Assembly (NCBI GenBank): GCA_025526935.1
Contig: JAHLKD010000009.1
Coordinates: 1-64,000 of the forward strand
Reading direction: 5' to 3'
DNA from: Cladochytrium replicatum
Lineage: Eukaryota > Chytridiomycota > Chytridiomycetes > Cladochytriales > Cladochytriaceae
Length of the DNA stretch: 64,000 bases
The notes under the pieces: model-generated
Database searches by the model: none
Told to the model about the DNA's origin: nothing
Seen by the model: the letters and a program-made list of their open reading frames with translations, nothing else
Position numbers and translations under genes: made by a program
Shown: positions 34,429-44,474 of the stretch, in pieces
Numbering within the stretch: position 1 is the stretch's first letter
Layout of the letters: every line of letters starts with the position of its first letter

Positions 34429-36328
34429 TCACCTTTTGTCCATTACCTGATGGCTGTTTTTGCCCTTGTTGATCGCCTTCTTCTGACTCCTCCTGGTAAC
34501 CTCCTGCTTTTCATGCTCAAACATGGTGCACTGCGAGCGCGCTTGTTCAACCTGTTGCTGCGCTGCTGATAGCTCTTGCTCGAGCACCGCAATCTTCTGG
34601 ACCCGCAATGCAAGTTTCTGCTCACTTTCGTCACGCTCGCTCTCCATCATGAACAAAAGCCCGCAACCCCTCTCCTTGCATTGCCACATTTCTCGCCTAG
34701 CTTCCTCCAGCTCTCTTTCCTTTGAATAAGCTCTCTTTCCTTTGAATAAGTTCCGAGCTCATTCGGCTGCAAGCTCGTTCTGTCGAGCCTGAAGTGCTCG
34801 ATCGTGTTGTTTCTTTCGATCAGCTCATTCACTACAACCGTAGGAATTGCACTGTGCTCGGCGGCGAGCTTGTTCTTTTCTTCCTGAAATTCGTGGCTGC
34901 TTTTATGCATCTCGCTTTCGCTAAATATAAGGGCAGACCTCGTCCTTTCAAGCTCTGCCAAAAGCTCGTTCTCTCGTACTCACAATGCCTCAATGGTGCT
35001 CTTGAAACGAACCCGCTCGCTATCGGCAATGACCTTTCGCTGTTCGATGAAAAGTTCCCTCTCGTCCTCCCAGACAGCAATCTGCCGTTCGACTTCGTTC
35101 GCTTTCAACCGTTGAGCGTTTTGTACCCCAATCAACATAGCTTTGCGACTTAGAGCAGCATTTAGCGACTCCTTCAGCATAAATTCGCTTCTAAGAGCAG
35201 CGTCTAACGATGCTTTCAAAATAGCTTCTTCAATATTGCAGAACTTCACTGCCTGAGAGCAACTGTCCGCTTTGATGGCCACAATATCCTCGGAGAGATC
35301 CATCTCGGCTTGGGATGAGGCATCAACATTACAGCATAGCTCTGTCTGCGAGAAAATGTCAAGTTTGGCGGCTGTAGTTGACTGCTCGGTCTGTGAGGCG
35401 GCGTCAACAATGCAGCATGGCTCTGTCTGCGAGGAAATGTCGAATTTGTCAGCTGCCATGCCCTCGTCGCCCGTAGACTGCTCTGTTTGCGAGTCATTGT
35501 CGACTTTAGCATCCCCCACATCCTCGTAGGTCATCATCTCGGTTTGGATACGTTCGTTATTGCCGGAGTGCTCTGTTTGCGAGCAACTATCGACGTTGAC
35601 GACCCTCCGGTCTTCTCTCTGGGTGTCAATTTCTTTGATTGACTCTACCTCCATGCTGTCGTTCATCTCTTTTTGCGAACCGGCTGCGACCACGCCGCAT
35701 AGCTCTGTCTGTGAGCAGCAATCGAATTTCGCGATCAAATTTGCCCTCAAAGCCCATAGTCTGTTTGCGAACCATTGTCGATTTTGGCTGCCTCACGGGA
35801 GGTCCCGCCAATCAGCGACAACACGCGCTTGGCGTGTTCGAGAAACTCCAATTGGATCATCTCTGTGCGCCGAGTGCACTCCACCAGATATCTTTCCGCA
35901 CGTTCTGCTTTCGGTCTCTCTCGCGCACCGACTTGAAAATGCGCTTTCTCTAGTCGTTCCTTCTCGAGCAAGTCTTGAAGTCTTCTTATCTTCTCAGCAT
36001 CCTCGACTGTCGTCTTATCCGCCTGCTCTCGTTTGGCATCCATCCTCTTTGCATTCAAGCAACGTTCCTTATCCAGAAGATCCGCATCCTCGAGCGTCTA
36101 CTTTGCAGCCTGTTTCTGTAACTTGACCATCTTATTTGTGCTCTCGCGAAGTTCTGAGTCTCGGTGCCGTTCCTTTGCCGCTTGGTCATGCATCTCGTCC
36201 TTCAGATCCTTTTGCTCGGCCTCAAAGCCAGCACGGAGCTCCTTCCGCTCGGTATCAAAGCCAGCGCGTAGTCTGTGAACAAACTCAGTGACGTTCTCTA
36301 GCTTCTCGTGTAGTGTCGTGCGTTCCAC
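34429..36328 (-). pseudogene. Coiled-coil protein gene with an SQTE-motif array, broken
   Basis: About 600 codons of coiled-coil type on the minus strand, broken by in-frame stops and frameshifts. A TAG near 36096 interrupts a frame that continues as LEDADLLDKERCL and then repeats itself (VEDAEKIRRLQDLLEKERL). A shift near 35755 and a TGA near 34978 follow, then a shift near 34700. Between about 35265 and 35785 lie eleven SQTE-like motifs (see the separate entry). No clean introns with fitting phases were found at the breaks, so decay is more likely than mis-splicing. I do not recognise a family; the architecture suggests a scaffold protein. Confidence 0.55.
35265..35785 (-). repeat. Array of eleven [S/I]QTE-like short motifs
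   Basis: Eight units fit [S/I]-Q-T-[E/D], mostly preceded by D-X-X (DNGSQTD, DCCSQTE, DSCSQTE, RIQTE, DNDSQTE, DISSQTE, DAASQTE, DIFSQTE); three are degenerate (SQKE, SQAE, SQAV). Spacing is about 12-25 residues. The flanking residues vary, so this is a motif array rather than a copied DNA repeat. Similar TQT/SQT motifs bind the dynein light chain LC8, and SQ motifs are ATM/ATR targets; both roles are inferences here. Confidence 0.75.
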
Positions 36329-36814
36329 GCGATCTGGTTCACGTTGGAATCACCAGCTGGTATATTGCCAACAATGCTTTTCAATTGCAGTCTTCAGTCT
36401 GCAACGGAGTCCAGCGAATTGTAACAAGCCCATAATTTACACTCTGTTTCGTTCCAAAGCGCCTCGTCGTCCAGTCAAAATGGTTCCAAACCCTGTGAAG
36501 TTTATGCCGCTTCTGTTGTGCTGTAGGGAACCACTTGATTCGTGAAAAAGTACCTCACCTGGCGAGTTTTTAATTTGTTTTGTTTGCAAGCAGTGCCAAG
36601 GCTTTCTGAAAGCAAACTTCACTTAGAAACGCAAATGAAGCAAATTGAAGTAACATATCTGCTGCCAGACTGGGCTTTTCTTTGATCTGAGGCTTCTTGT
36701 GGAGCGATCTACCGTATGAATGGGACGGTTCAAGATTTGCTGGTGGTCTGGCCCAATCTACTTTTGAGCGGTTCAATTCTTCTTCTGATGCGATCATTCA
36801 TTCGATGTTGATCT
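36329..36814. other. Gap, no gene seen
   Basis: Upstream flank of the coiled-coil unit. Only short open frames without recognisable features. Confidence 0.35.
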
Positions 36815-37220
36815 GTGTTCCCAAATGAATTGATAACCAAGTCTCACATGACGTTCCCTGCTATGCTGTCCATGGGGGTCATCATTGAAGGTTCCAAGAT
36901 AACATTACCAACTATGATCAGAGTTACCACTCTTGATTTGATCCCGCCAATCTTGGATGAATTGAAACAAGAATTCTCATCCAATCCCGAGAAGTTCAAA
37001 CTGCAAGGATACACAACGTGTGTATGCTCAATGGTGGAATGCCTCCAAATATGGAGGAAAGGCTGGACTTGCGCAGGAATTCATACACGGAGATGGCAGG
37101 GGCAGTCGAGAGAAATTTCGTTATCCAAATTCAGAAACATTGTCGAGTGCAGCAGAGTGCAGTGTTCTTGTTCTCTGGATTTTTGCTGGTGGAATTAGAT
37201 TGCACTTCAGACTTATGTGA
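36815..37220 (+). pseudogene. Unrecognised broken reading frame
   Basis: An ATG frame at 36815 reads for about 65 codons (ITLPTMIRVTTLDLIPPILDEL, then NPEKFKLQGYTT) and appears to continue in another frame after about 37015 with YAQWWNASKYGGKAGLAQ and GDGRGSREKFRYP to about 37220. The change of frame without a fitting intron suggests a pseudogene. I do not recognise the family. Confidence 0.3.
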
Positions 37221-38540
37221 GGGGTTTTGAACCAGATTAGCAAAGGGTGATAATTGGTGCTGTACCATAGCAATATCGAGATCACAAATATACAAATGCG
37301 TTAACATCTGTTGTAGCAGTCAGGCGCATTTGGAAGAGTCTTGCAGAGAAGATGGGAGTGGCTAGTCAATTGTGTGTTGGCAGTCGAGACTAGTGGAAGA
37401 AATGTTCTTTGAGTCTGTTTTCTTTGCGGATGTGTGTTTTGTTTAATTTCCAGAGTGTTTTTTATTGACCTATGGATACAAAGTTCTTTTTCACTTCGTT
37501 TTGTTTTTTATCACACTTTGTATTTTTGGATGCTGCCGGTGGCAGTGCAGGAGACAGGAAGCGTGAATACACAAATATACACAAACAAATCACCGGGGAG
37601 TTCTACAGACATCAGCCTGCTTGAAGATCATCATCGCATCGAGCAGCAGTCGCAACACCGTCCGAACAAGTAAAGGCCAATCGAACTTGGAGTATGACCA
37701 ACGCACTCATATCCATTTATCATTGTCTCATGTTGATCTAAATCATGATGTAAGAATAATTTTGTGAAGATAATCTATGTACCTTACAGAGATAGTCCGA
37801 GCTGATTCCGATCAAACCTTGGTTCGAATTTCATGAATGCTGGGGGTCAAGTACCTGCCAATTGCCAACCCGTGGGACTGAAGAGCGAGATTTTGAAGCA
37901 TTTTTTTCTGAAACAGCATGACAGGAATGATATCCCCGATCGACTGATTGGATTCTTCAAAGTGCCAATCACAACTCGTGAGAAACGGATGTGGCTGGAG
38001 AGCCAGTTGGGGTAGAAGCGATTCAGGAAGGTTGTACAGTAAGATAGGTGCCCAAACCCCCAGCTACCGAACCCAAGAAGCCGTTTTGGGCGTTCGAACC
38101 TGTTGACAAACTCGACGACATCGAACATGTCGAGGATCTTGAACTGTGACTATTTCAACGGGATCGCACACATTTCGACAGTGGTGTGATCGGGATCGGA
38201 GCAGACGGCTGGGAGAGCGAAACGGCATGGCGGTGAATATGAAGAAGCAAGGAAAAGAGATTGTGGTTCCGGTGCTGGCGCCGGCGGCGGAGCAGTTTGG
38301 GGTGATCGATGTGCATACCGCTGCGAGCTCCGCGAGCGATAGCAGCGGTGCGAAGGGGAGGGCGATGAGAGCTGAAGAGAGCTATTGGAGGGCGCCGTCG
38401 GAGGTTGGCGGCAGATAGTGTCATAGACATTGAAGATAATGAGGAGAATGTGTGGGTTTGGTTAGAGATAGATAGTGACGGTGAGTGGTATTTGATAAAC
38501 GTTGCGGCGTTGGAATTGAGTTCTGAGACCTTTACAAGAG
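37221..38540. other. Low-information region with short broken frames
   Basis: No gene could be supported. A 60-codon plus-strand frame at 37833-38015 (FKVPITTREKRMWLES) followed by a stop-broken continuation to about 38240 (KPFWAFEPVDKLDD; GVIGIGADGWE) faintly recalls SMI1/KNR4 (SUKH) proteins. That is too weak for a call. Confidence 0.3.
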
Positions 38541-38610
38541 TGGTTCGATACATCTATAGCAAGCCTGATATATCCATTTTCTAATACCACCAGTTGCGAC
38601 AGAACTTGAG

Positions 38611-38960
38611 AATATATCTAATGCTTGATCGCCTTGTTAAACTCGTCCTCAAAATCATGGGCCCACAAACTCTCCCCGCCCCTCCCATCGCCCTACGGGT
38701 CTCCAGTCTGGATCATGAAGCCCTTGATCACGCGATGGAACTTGATATGATCGTAATATCCCTTCTTTGCAAGCTCGAAATAGTTCTCGACGGCTTTGGG
38801 TGCATATTCGGGGAACAGGCGGATGTGGATGTCGCCTTGTTGTGTGGAGGATTGCTTGGAAACGAGGGTTCATTTGAGGTTCGTTTGCATGGCGGCCATT
38901 TGTCCATCGCGAAAAGGCTTCTCGTTGAAAATATCACGCCTTTGTCCTGTGCCATCGCCC
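38611..38960 (-). pseudogene. PPWD1-type cyclophilin fragment
   Basis: The minus strand encodes the junction of the WD and cyclophilin parts of a PPWD1-like peptidyl-prolyl isomerase. It runs from RDIFNEKPF...GQMAA through [20 protein letters not shown] and [18 protein letters not shown] to GGESLW..DFEDEFNKAIKH. The catalytic Arg (FHRVI) and FMIQTGDP are kept, but in-frame stops occur after the FNEKP block and right after TGDP, and the domain ends at a stop soon after FEDEF, losing more than half of the fold. No introns are seen. It is a truncated relic; the functional gene must be elsewhere. Confidence 0.8.
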
Positions 38961-39641
38961 ACAGTACATGATGGTAGTCCTCACGCCAAAAATGACGACA
39001 GGGACCAGCCACTTCCAGATGAGGATGCTGAATCACCGCCCTGAGCTTCCGATGGTGTAGTAGCTTGATCGTTCCGATCCTCTTGCAGCCGTGCAAGGGC
39101 CCGAAGCATGTTGGGGAATATTGCTCCTTCTGCCGGAAGATTCGGTGCCCCATCAGCGGTTGGACAGCGGTCGCTCCACCGGCAGAAATGCTGTTAGCAT
39201 TGGCTGTGACGTTGACCTTTCCTGAATGCGGCGAATATCAGGATCGGGTATCTGTTGTGCAGTATATCTCTTCGACTCCAGTTACTGCGCCGCTTAATCT
39301 CGAACCTCATGGGTGTACTGATGCATTTTCCCACACTCGAGCTCACTCACTGCCAGAAAGCCTTGTATTCTGTTGAAAGCCTTCAATTTCCTGAACTGGG
39401 TATCGAAACAAGAATACGACGAGGCTGGCCCAACCATTGTGCACAGAAAGTGGTTGTAATTTCTTATTCTTGTTACAAAGTTTTGGACTGTGTGATATCA
39501 TATTTTATCTGATTCAAGTTCAAAGCGTAAGCGAAAACCTAAATGGCTCGGATTGGTGTCATAGCTACACTTCGAAGATGAACAAAAAAAAAGATATTAT
39601 ATTGTTTTTGTTTGTTACCTTGTGTGGCACAGGTGTCAAAA
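38961..39641. other. Gap, no gene seen
   Basis: Upstream of the CCDC137-like gene. Possible further decayed pieces on the minus strand could not be assigned. Confidence 0.35.
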
Positions 39642-40439
39642 ATGGGTAAGCGAAGGAAGCCACAACAAAAGCTGGAAGACGGCCCGCCGACCCAGTATTC
39701 GAGTCTGAACGATGCAGAAAAGTTCAAGGACATGCCAAAGAGGGCAAGGTGGACGTTGCAGATGATGGATCGCGCCAGTAAAGTTCGTTCTCAAACTGCA
39801 AAACCACCCGCAATACAGAAAAAGCCCACGGAATCCCTGAAGCAGTTCGAGAGGTCTGTTCGTTTTATTGCTGCATTGAGAAAACAACAAAGCTGAAATT
39901 TCATCTTTAGTCGAGTGGAGAACGAGATTCGGGCTGCAGTCAACCAAGCGGTCGCAGTGACAACAAAGACGCAGCAAAAGCGAAAGGAGTGGCTTAAGGA
40001 GAGAAAGAAGAAGCTAAAGACGAAAATCACGCGAACGAAAAATGAAGACGAGCGCAAATATGACAAAGTGGGCTTGCATGTGAGTGAATCGATGAGCATT
40101 GGTCATGACAAGTTTTTGACGGATGATCACTGACATTAGGAAGTTGTACAAGAGCCCCCAAAGCTCACAGCAGGACCAAGAAAGTCTGCAAAACACGCGC
40201 TTGCAAAATCTGCGCCAGTGGTTGAGGATTCACCAGATTCGGACCAACACGATGACGAGCCAAATGAGGCGGAAGAGAGCTCAACAGCAACGGAATCCGT
40301 TGCGACCAAACGAAAAGTCAAGCTGAAAAACCTGGGACTTGCGGAACGGAAGGGCCTGCTTGCGGAGCGCGAAAAGATGATTGAGCTTTACCGAGCCAAG
40401 AAAGCGGAGAGGGAGCGTGGGAAAGCAGATGTCCGATAG
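39642..40439 (+). CDS. CCDC137-like nucleolar coiled-coil protein
   Basis: Three exons, 39642-39853, 39911-40079 and 40140-40439, give 226 residues that are strongly basic. It starts MGKRRKPQQKLE and has an FESRVENEI block, a Lys/Arg-rich helix (KRKEWLKERKKKLKTKI), and the family hallmark GLHEVVQEPPKLTAGPRKS, which is recreated across the second intron. An acidic stretch and a basic helical end follow. Human CCDC137 is nucleolar and chromosome-associated; the fungal role is unknown. It lies about 100 bp upstream of the receptor gene on the same strand. Confidence 0.75.
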
Positions 40440-40545
40440 GGAGGCTGGTGTGGCTGGTATTTATTTTTTAAAAATATTCAAAAAGCCCCTTCGGATGGAC
40501 GGCGACACACCTCGGAAGATGGGGGAATGGAACGGACGGGCGGGA

Positions 40546-43030
40546 ATGAGGAAACAGATTCACACAAGTTCACTTAGAGTGTGGTTGCGGAATTCACCAA
40601 GTCGCTCGCTTTTTGTTGCCGTCGCTGTTGTTTTGTCTTTATCCGGAGTGTTGGCACAAAGTAGTTCGCCAGAATCCACCCTCATTTCTCGCCTCTTACT
40701 CTCGTCATTATTTTCTAGAGAGTACCTGCGTCCCATACACTGGAACAGTGTGCAAAGATGTGGTCACTTGGAACGTTGCATCAATGGAACCGGAGGTCAC
40801 CTTCAATGCCAGCATCAGGAGCGGGGCGTACGCAAACTTTACCGCCATATACAGCCCTGTCTGCTTCGACGCATATCGGGTTTGGAACTGCAAGTTTAGG
40901 TTCCCAGAGTGCACTGTAAATGAACTTGGTGAGTCAGACCACTCTCATCTTCTTACGATGACATTGACGAGATTTGAACTCCGTTTCCTGCTCCAAGGTA
41001 TCGTTGTGGAAAAAAGAATGTGCAAGTCCTCGTGTCTGGATTACCACAACAGGTGTGACACCACAATCGGAAACGTTAACAAAGATTTTCTCGGCACTCC
41101 AAATTGCACGAACTGGCCAGAGTTTGCGACAGTAAATGGCACTACCACTTGCTTTTCCAATGTCGTTCCCGTTGCCCAGCAAAGCATGATTCGAGTGTGC
41201 CCAGCTCCGCTGATCGAGCCACCAGCGGGGAGCTATGATTATATTGCTGATGGGAACGTCACCGATGGATTTACTCCGGCAAAGATTGTCGGGAAGAATG
41301 GCGCCGACTTCGACATCGACCAGACCGTTTGCTATCCCAATCTCGGCGTAAGTTTTGCATTCATTGAATCTCCCGAGAATTTGCTCACATGACTCGCCTT
41401 TCGCAGTGCTGCTTGCCTTGCCAAAGCGCCGAATATTTTTACCCTTTCCAATATTTCTCCAGCCTTCGCATCGCGTCTGTGGTGATGCGGGCTGCCAGCT
41501 TTGTCTTGGCGATTTTTGTTACGGTTACTTATGCTGTGGTCCCGGACAACCGCACACACCCGAAAGTTATTGTCTTGTATCTTTCCGTGGCGGTAACTGC
41601 ATACCAGTTCTTTACGCTTGTCCCGGTCATTTTTGGCAACCGCGTTCTTTGCAAAGATGAAATAACACGCGCGACACAGTCTACGAATTGGGTATGCGGA
41701 ACTTCCGGAGCGTTGACCATGTACTCTGCTATGATATCACTGACGTGGGTGACCGCGTTTATCGTTAATTTCCACATGGTGAGTTGCTTCAACATTCGCT
41801 TTTCAACTGCATTAACTTTTTCTTTCGTCCCAGCAAACCGTGTGGAACTCATCTGCGATGGGAAAATATTACCCCTTTATCCATCTCGCCTGTTGGGGTA
41901 TTCCGCTTCCCATCGTAGCTTTCACATTGTACAAGAAGGCGATTATGTATCAGAATCTGGGATATCAATGCTTTGTTGCCGTCGATCGCATCAACGCCTA
42001 CTTTTTCCTTCCTATGGCCGTTCTTTTCGTTCCCGACCTACTTTTGCAACTATGGACAACAGCATGGCTCATCTCGCAAAAGCGACGCGAGAGACGTGCA
42101 GAAAGAGCCCACGAAGCACGCGTTGCTGCTGTCGCGGCAGCGCGCATGCAAGTATCCAATGTTTCGATTCACACCGACCGGAAGTCACTCCAGCCCGATC
42201 CCAATCAGAGGACCCCGACTCCGCAGCAGCACTCACCGCATTCGACCACAGCTCCATCGTCGTATCCGCCGAGACCAGCACCGATCACCCGCGATGAACC
42301 CGAAGTCCAGAATGACTTTTCAAATCGGATGTCATACAATCTCCGATCCATGAGCAGCACAACGCTCTCCGCCCAACTCATCCGCCCGTCGAACTCACCA
42401 TCAAGGGCTGCTTCCTTCACCTCGGAATCAGTTCCGGGGTACCCTGGCTTACCAGTTAACCGCTCCGGTACCGACTACCCAGTTGCAGTGATCGCCCCAC
42501 CCTCAGTCCCCAACTCAGCTCCACCAACCCCACCGCGCGTGCAACTCGTCGGAGCGCTTTCGGTAACCTGGCGCATGTTCCTCCTCATCTTCGCCGCAGT
42601 CGTAACTCCCACCTGGTTCTGGGTGTTTTTCAACTGGGACGCCCCCACGCTCATCAACAACCTCCGCCAGTCAACACCGGAAAACGTGCTCCTGAAACAA
42701 TGGCTCTTTTGCGTTTTCGCGTCGCCGTCGGGATCCTCGGCCTCGTGCTCGCCGTCGAACCTGCCGCTGTTCTTCAGGTTCGTCGGACTGGAAGCCGCGA
42801 CGGCGTTCCCGGGGATCATCTTGTTCATTGTGTTTGGAGCGCGGATGGAGATGTGGAAGGTGTGGCGGAACTGGAGGGAGGACAGGAAGGAGCGGAGGCG
42901 GACGAGAATATCGGGACGGAGAAGAAGAGGGGATGGGCTTTTCGGGAGGGTACGAGAGCAGCTGTCGTCCTTTAGACAGTGGGCGTCGGGGCTGACTAGG
43001 AAGAAAAACGACGAGTTTGAAGGATTCTGA
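40546..43030 (+). CDS. Frizzled/Smoothened-family seven-helix receptor
   Basis: Five exons, 40546-40660, 40719-40928, 40998-41347, 41407-41778 and 41834-43030, give 747 residues. A signal peptide (hydrophobic run SLFVAVAVVLSLSGVLAQ) is followed by a Cys-rich extracellular region (CVPYTGTVC, CKSSCLDYHNRC, CTNW, several N-X-S/T sites). Seven hydrophobic helices lie at about 247-270, 278-301, 322-348, 364-386, 402-425, 591-617 and 661-685, with the Frizzled-like VIVLYLSVAVTAYQF and MYSAMISLTWVTAFIVNFHM. The third intracellular loop is about 165 residues, Pro/Ser-rich, far longer than in animal Frizzleds. The tail begins GARMEMWKVW and lacks the KTxxxW motif needed for Dishevelled. A longer start at 40519 is possible. 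Ligand and coupling are unknown. Confidence 0.85.
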
Positions 43031-43592
43031 AATGTTTTTGCGAGCTGTAGCTATTCAATTTTTTCGCATCTATATTTTTGGTGTCTGTTTAGATTTTGAC
43101 CCAGCACTTGTCCTGACACAGCGTTCGTTAGTTTGCTGTGTGCATGGCACTTTAATTTTGGTTTGGTTGATCACTCTGAAGCCCCAAGCAAATCAGCTTA
43201 TCGAGACACAAAACCATAGAAGACTAGTGTGTCAATCACCTTGAATCGGAATACACGACAAAACAACAAAACATAAACAACAACGACTTCCTTTTGTGGC
43301 AACAGACCCTCTAGTGGCTTAGACATCTGGCTGGGTTGAATCGCTGGGGCAAACAGGACGGGGAGCATCCCATATCCCAAGCCTGGAGAGGAGTTCACTG
43401 TCCATTCAAAAGTAGGTCGTATCGGGAGGTGGCAGGATCGCTCCATCTCGATGTCAGCGCAATAGTTGGTGCTGGTCGAAGCATTGCCTTCGAAATTAGC
43501 GCACCTGACCCCGGAATCTACGCTGAGGCGAATTACTACGTCATTTTTGCCTGCGGCAGTTGGGCCAGCCTGAATTACAGCGTTTCTTCTTC
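43031..43592. other. 3' flank of the receptor gene, no clear gene
   Basis: A plus-strand open frame spans 43336-43659 (AIVGAGRSIAFEISAPDPGIYAEANYYVIF) but ends inside a dispersed repeat. It has no recognisable family and no good start context, so I do not call it a gene. Confidence 0.35.
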
Positions 43593-43700
43593 TTTTTCAA
43601 AGTTGAATATTCGGAGAAGTATTGCCTTCTTGCTATTGCTTCGGAAAATGTGTGCGTGAGAAGCAAAGAGCACAAATTCCGCGGAACAGCCTTGGCCATG
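43593..43700 (+). repeat. Short dispersed repeat, copy 1
   Basis: About 105 bp from aagttgaatattcggagaag through ccgcggaacagccttggccat. It is closely matched, with scattered differences, by 46831-46932 in the same orientation. Each copy sits next to a gene fragment, so it may be part of the duplicated material or a decayed mobile element. Confidence 0.8.
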
Positions 43701-44015
43701 CAAAGTACCACGTCATCCAAGAACTTCCCGTCATTCATGACCTCGTGTCCATCACCTGTAGATTAATTGTGCATTGAGAGTTGGAACGTGCTCGCTAAAA
43801 CATACATCTGTGTCCAGCGTAATCTACGTTTGTGATACGCCCCCTGTCCAGCTTTTCAACTCGACATCGCCAAGCGTGCAGTGTGACATACCAAATCCCT
43901 GCTTGATGTTCTTTGCTGAATGGGCAAACTGCTAAACCTTCAAAATTTTGAAAACAGATGTAACATGCTGTTCCACCAGGGCATCAGAAATCGGACACGC
44001 AACTCCCAGAATCGC
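43701..44015 (+). pseudogene. Partial copy of the copper monooxygenase gene
   Basis: Nearly identical to 48362-48670 inside the intact DOMON-monooxygenase gene. It covers the end of exon 3 (YHVIQELPVIHD...), the following intron, exon 4 (CDTPP...FNSTSPSVQCDIPNPC) and the next intron. A one-base loss in the ...catgacc(c)tcgtg stretch and changes near gaatgggcaaact destroy the frame and the donor. Introns are retained, so it arose from genomic DNA, not from cDNA. Confidence 0.88.
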
Positions 44016-44474
44016 AACCGCAACCCCAGCAACCACCCTGAAATTCACACCCGCCAACACCCCCGCCCCCGTTGGTGCCGTCGTACGTTGATGTCGTTGA
44101 CTAGTTGGCGTGAAAGATCAGAGTTCTCTAAACAGAATTGCGAAACACGAACATTTTAAAGTGGATCAAACAATTGTCTGCTGAAGGACTGGCTCCACCT
44201 ATGCGTCAGAAGAACTGGCACGGTCCAAGGGATTTGGCCCGGAATTACATAAACTCCCACGGAGTAATTTATTAAGTTCACTATATATGGGTGTTGCCAA
44301 ACCGAAGGGGAAATCAATCAGTGACGAGACCCAAGCGAGAGTACTGCTTAGCTGCAATTTTAAAAAGTGGAAAGGATTGATCCTCCACGAAAAATTCGAA
44401 AAGGTGGAATCGCAGCGCGCGGAGACAAAAGTGATTCTTGCTTTTGCATGCTGATAATCCGGATACCTCAGTTG
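44016..44474. other. Gap, no gene seen
   Basis: Lies between the monooxygenase fragment and the stop of the TIR gene; no recognisable coding sequence. Confidence 0.4.

Noticed and set aside
37833-38240. SMI1/KNR4 (SUKH)-like gene
   Set aside because: Resemblance is faint and the frame is interrupted; not enough to support a call.
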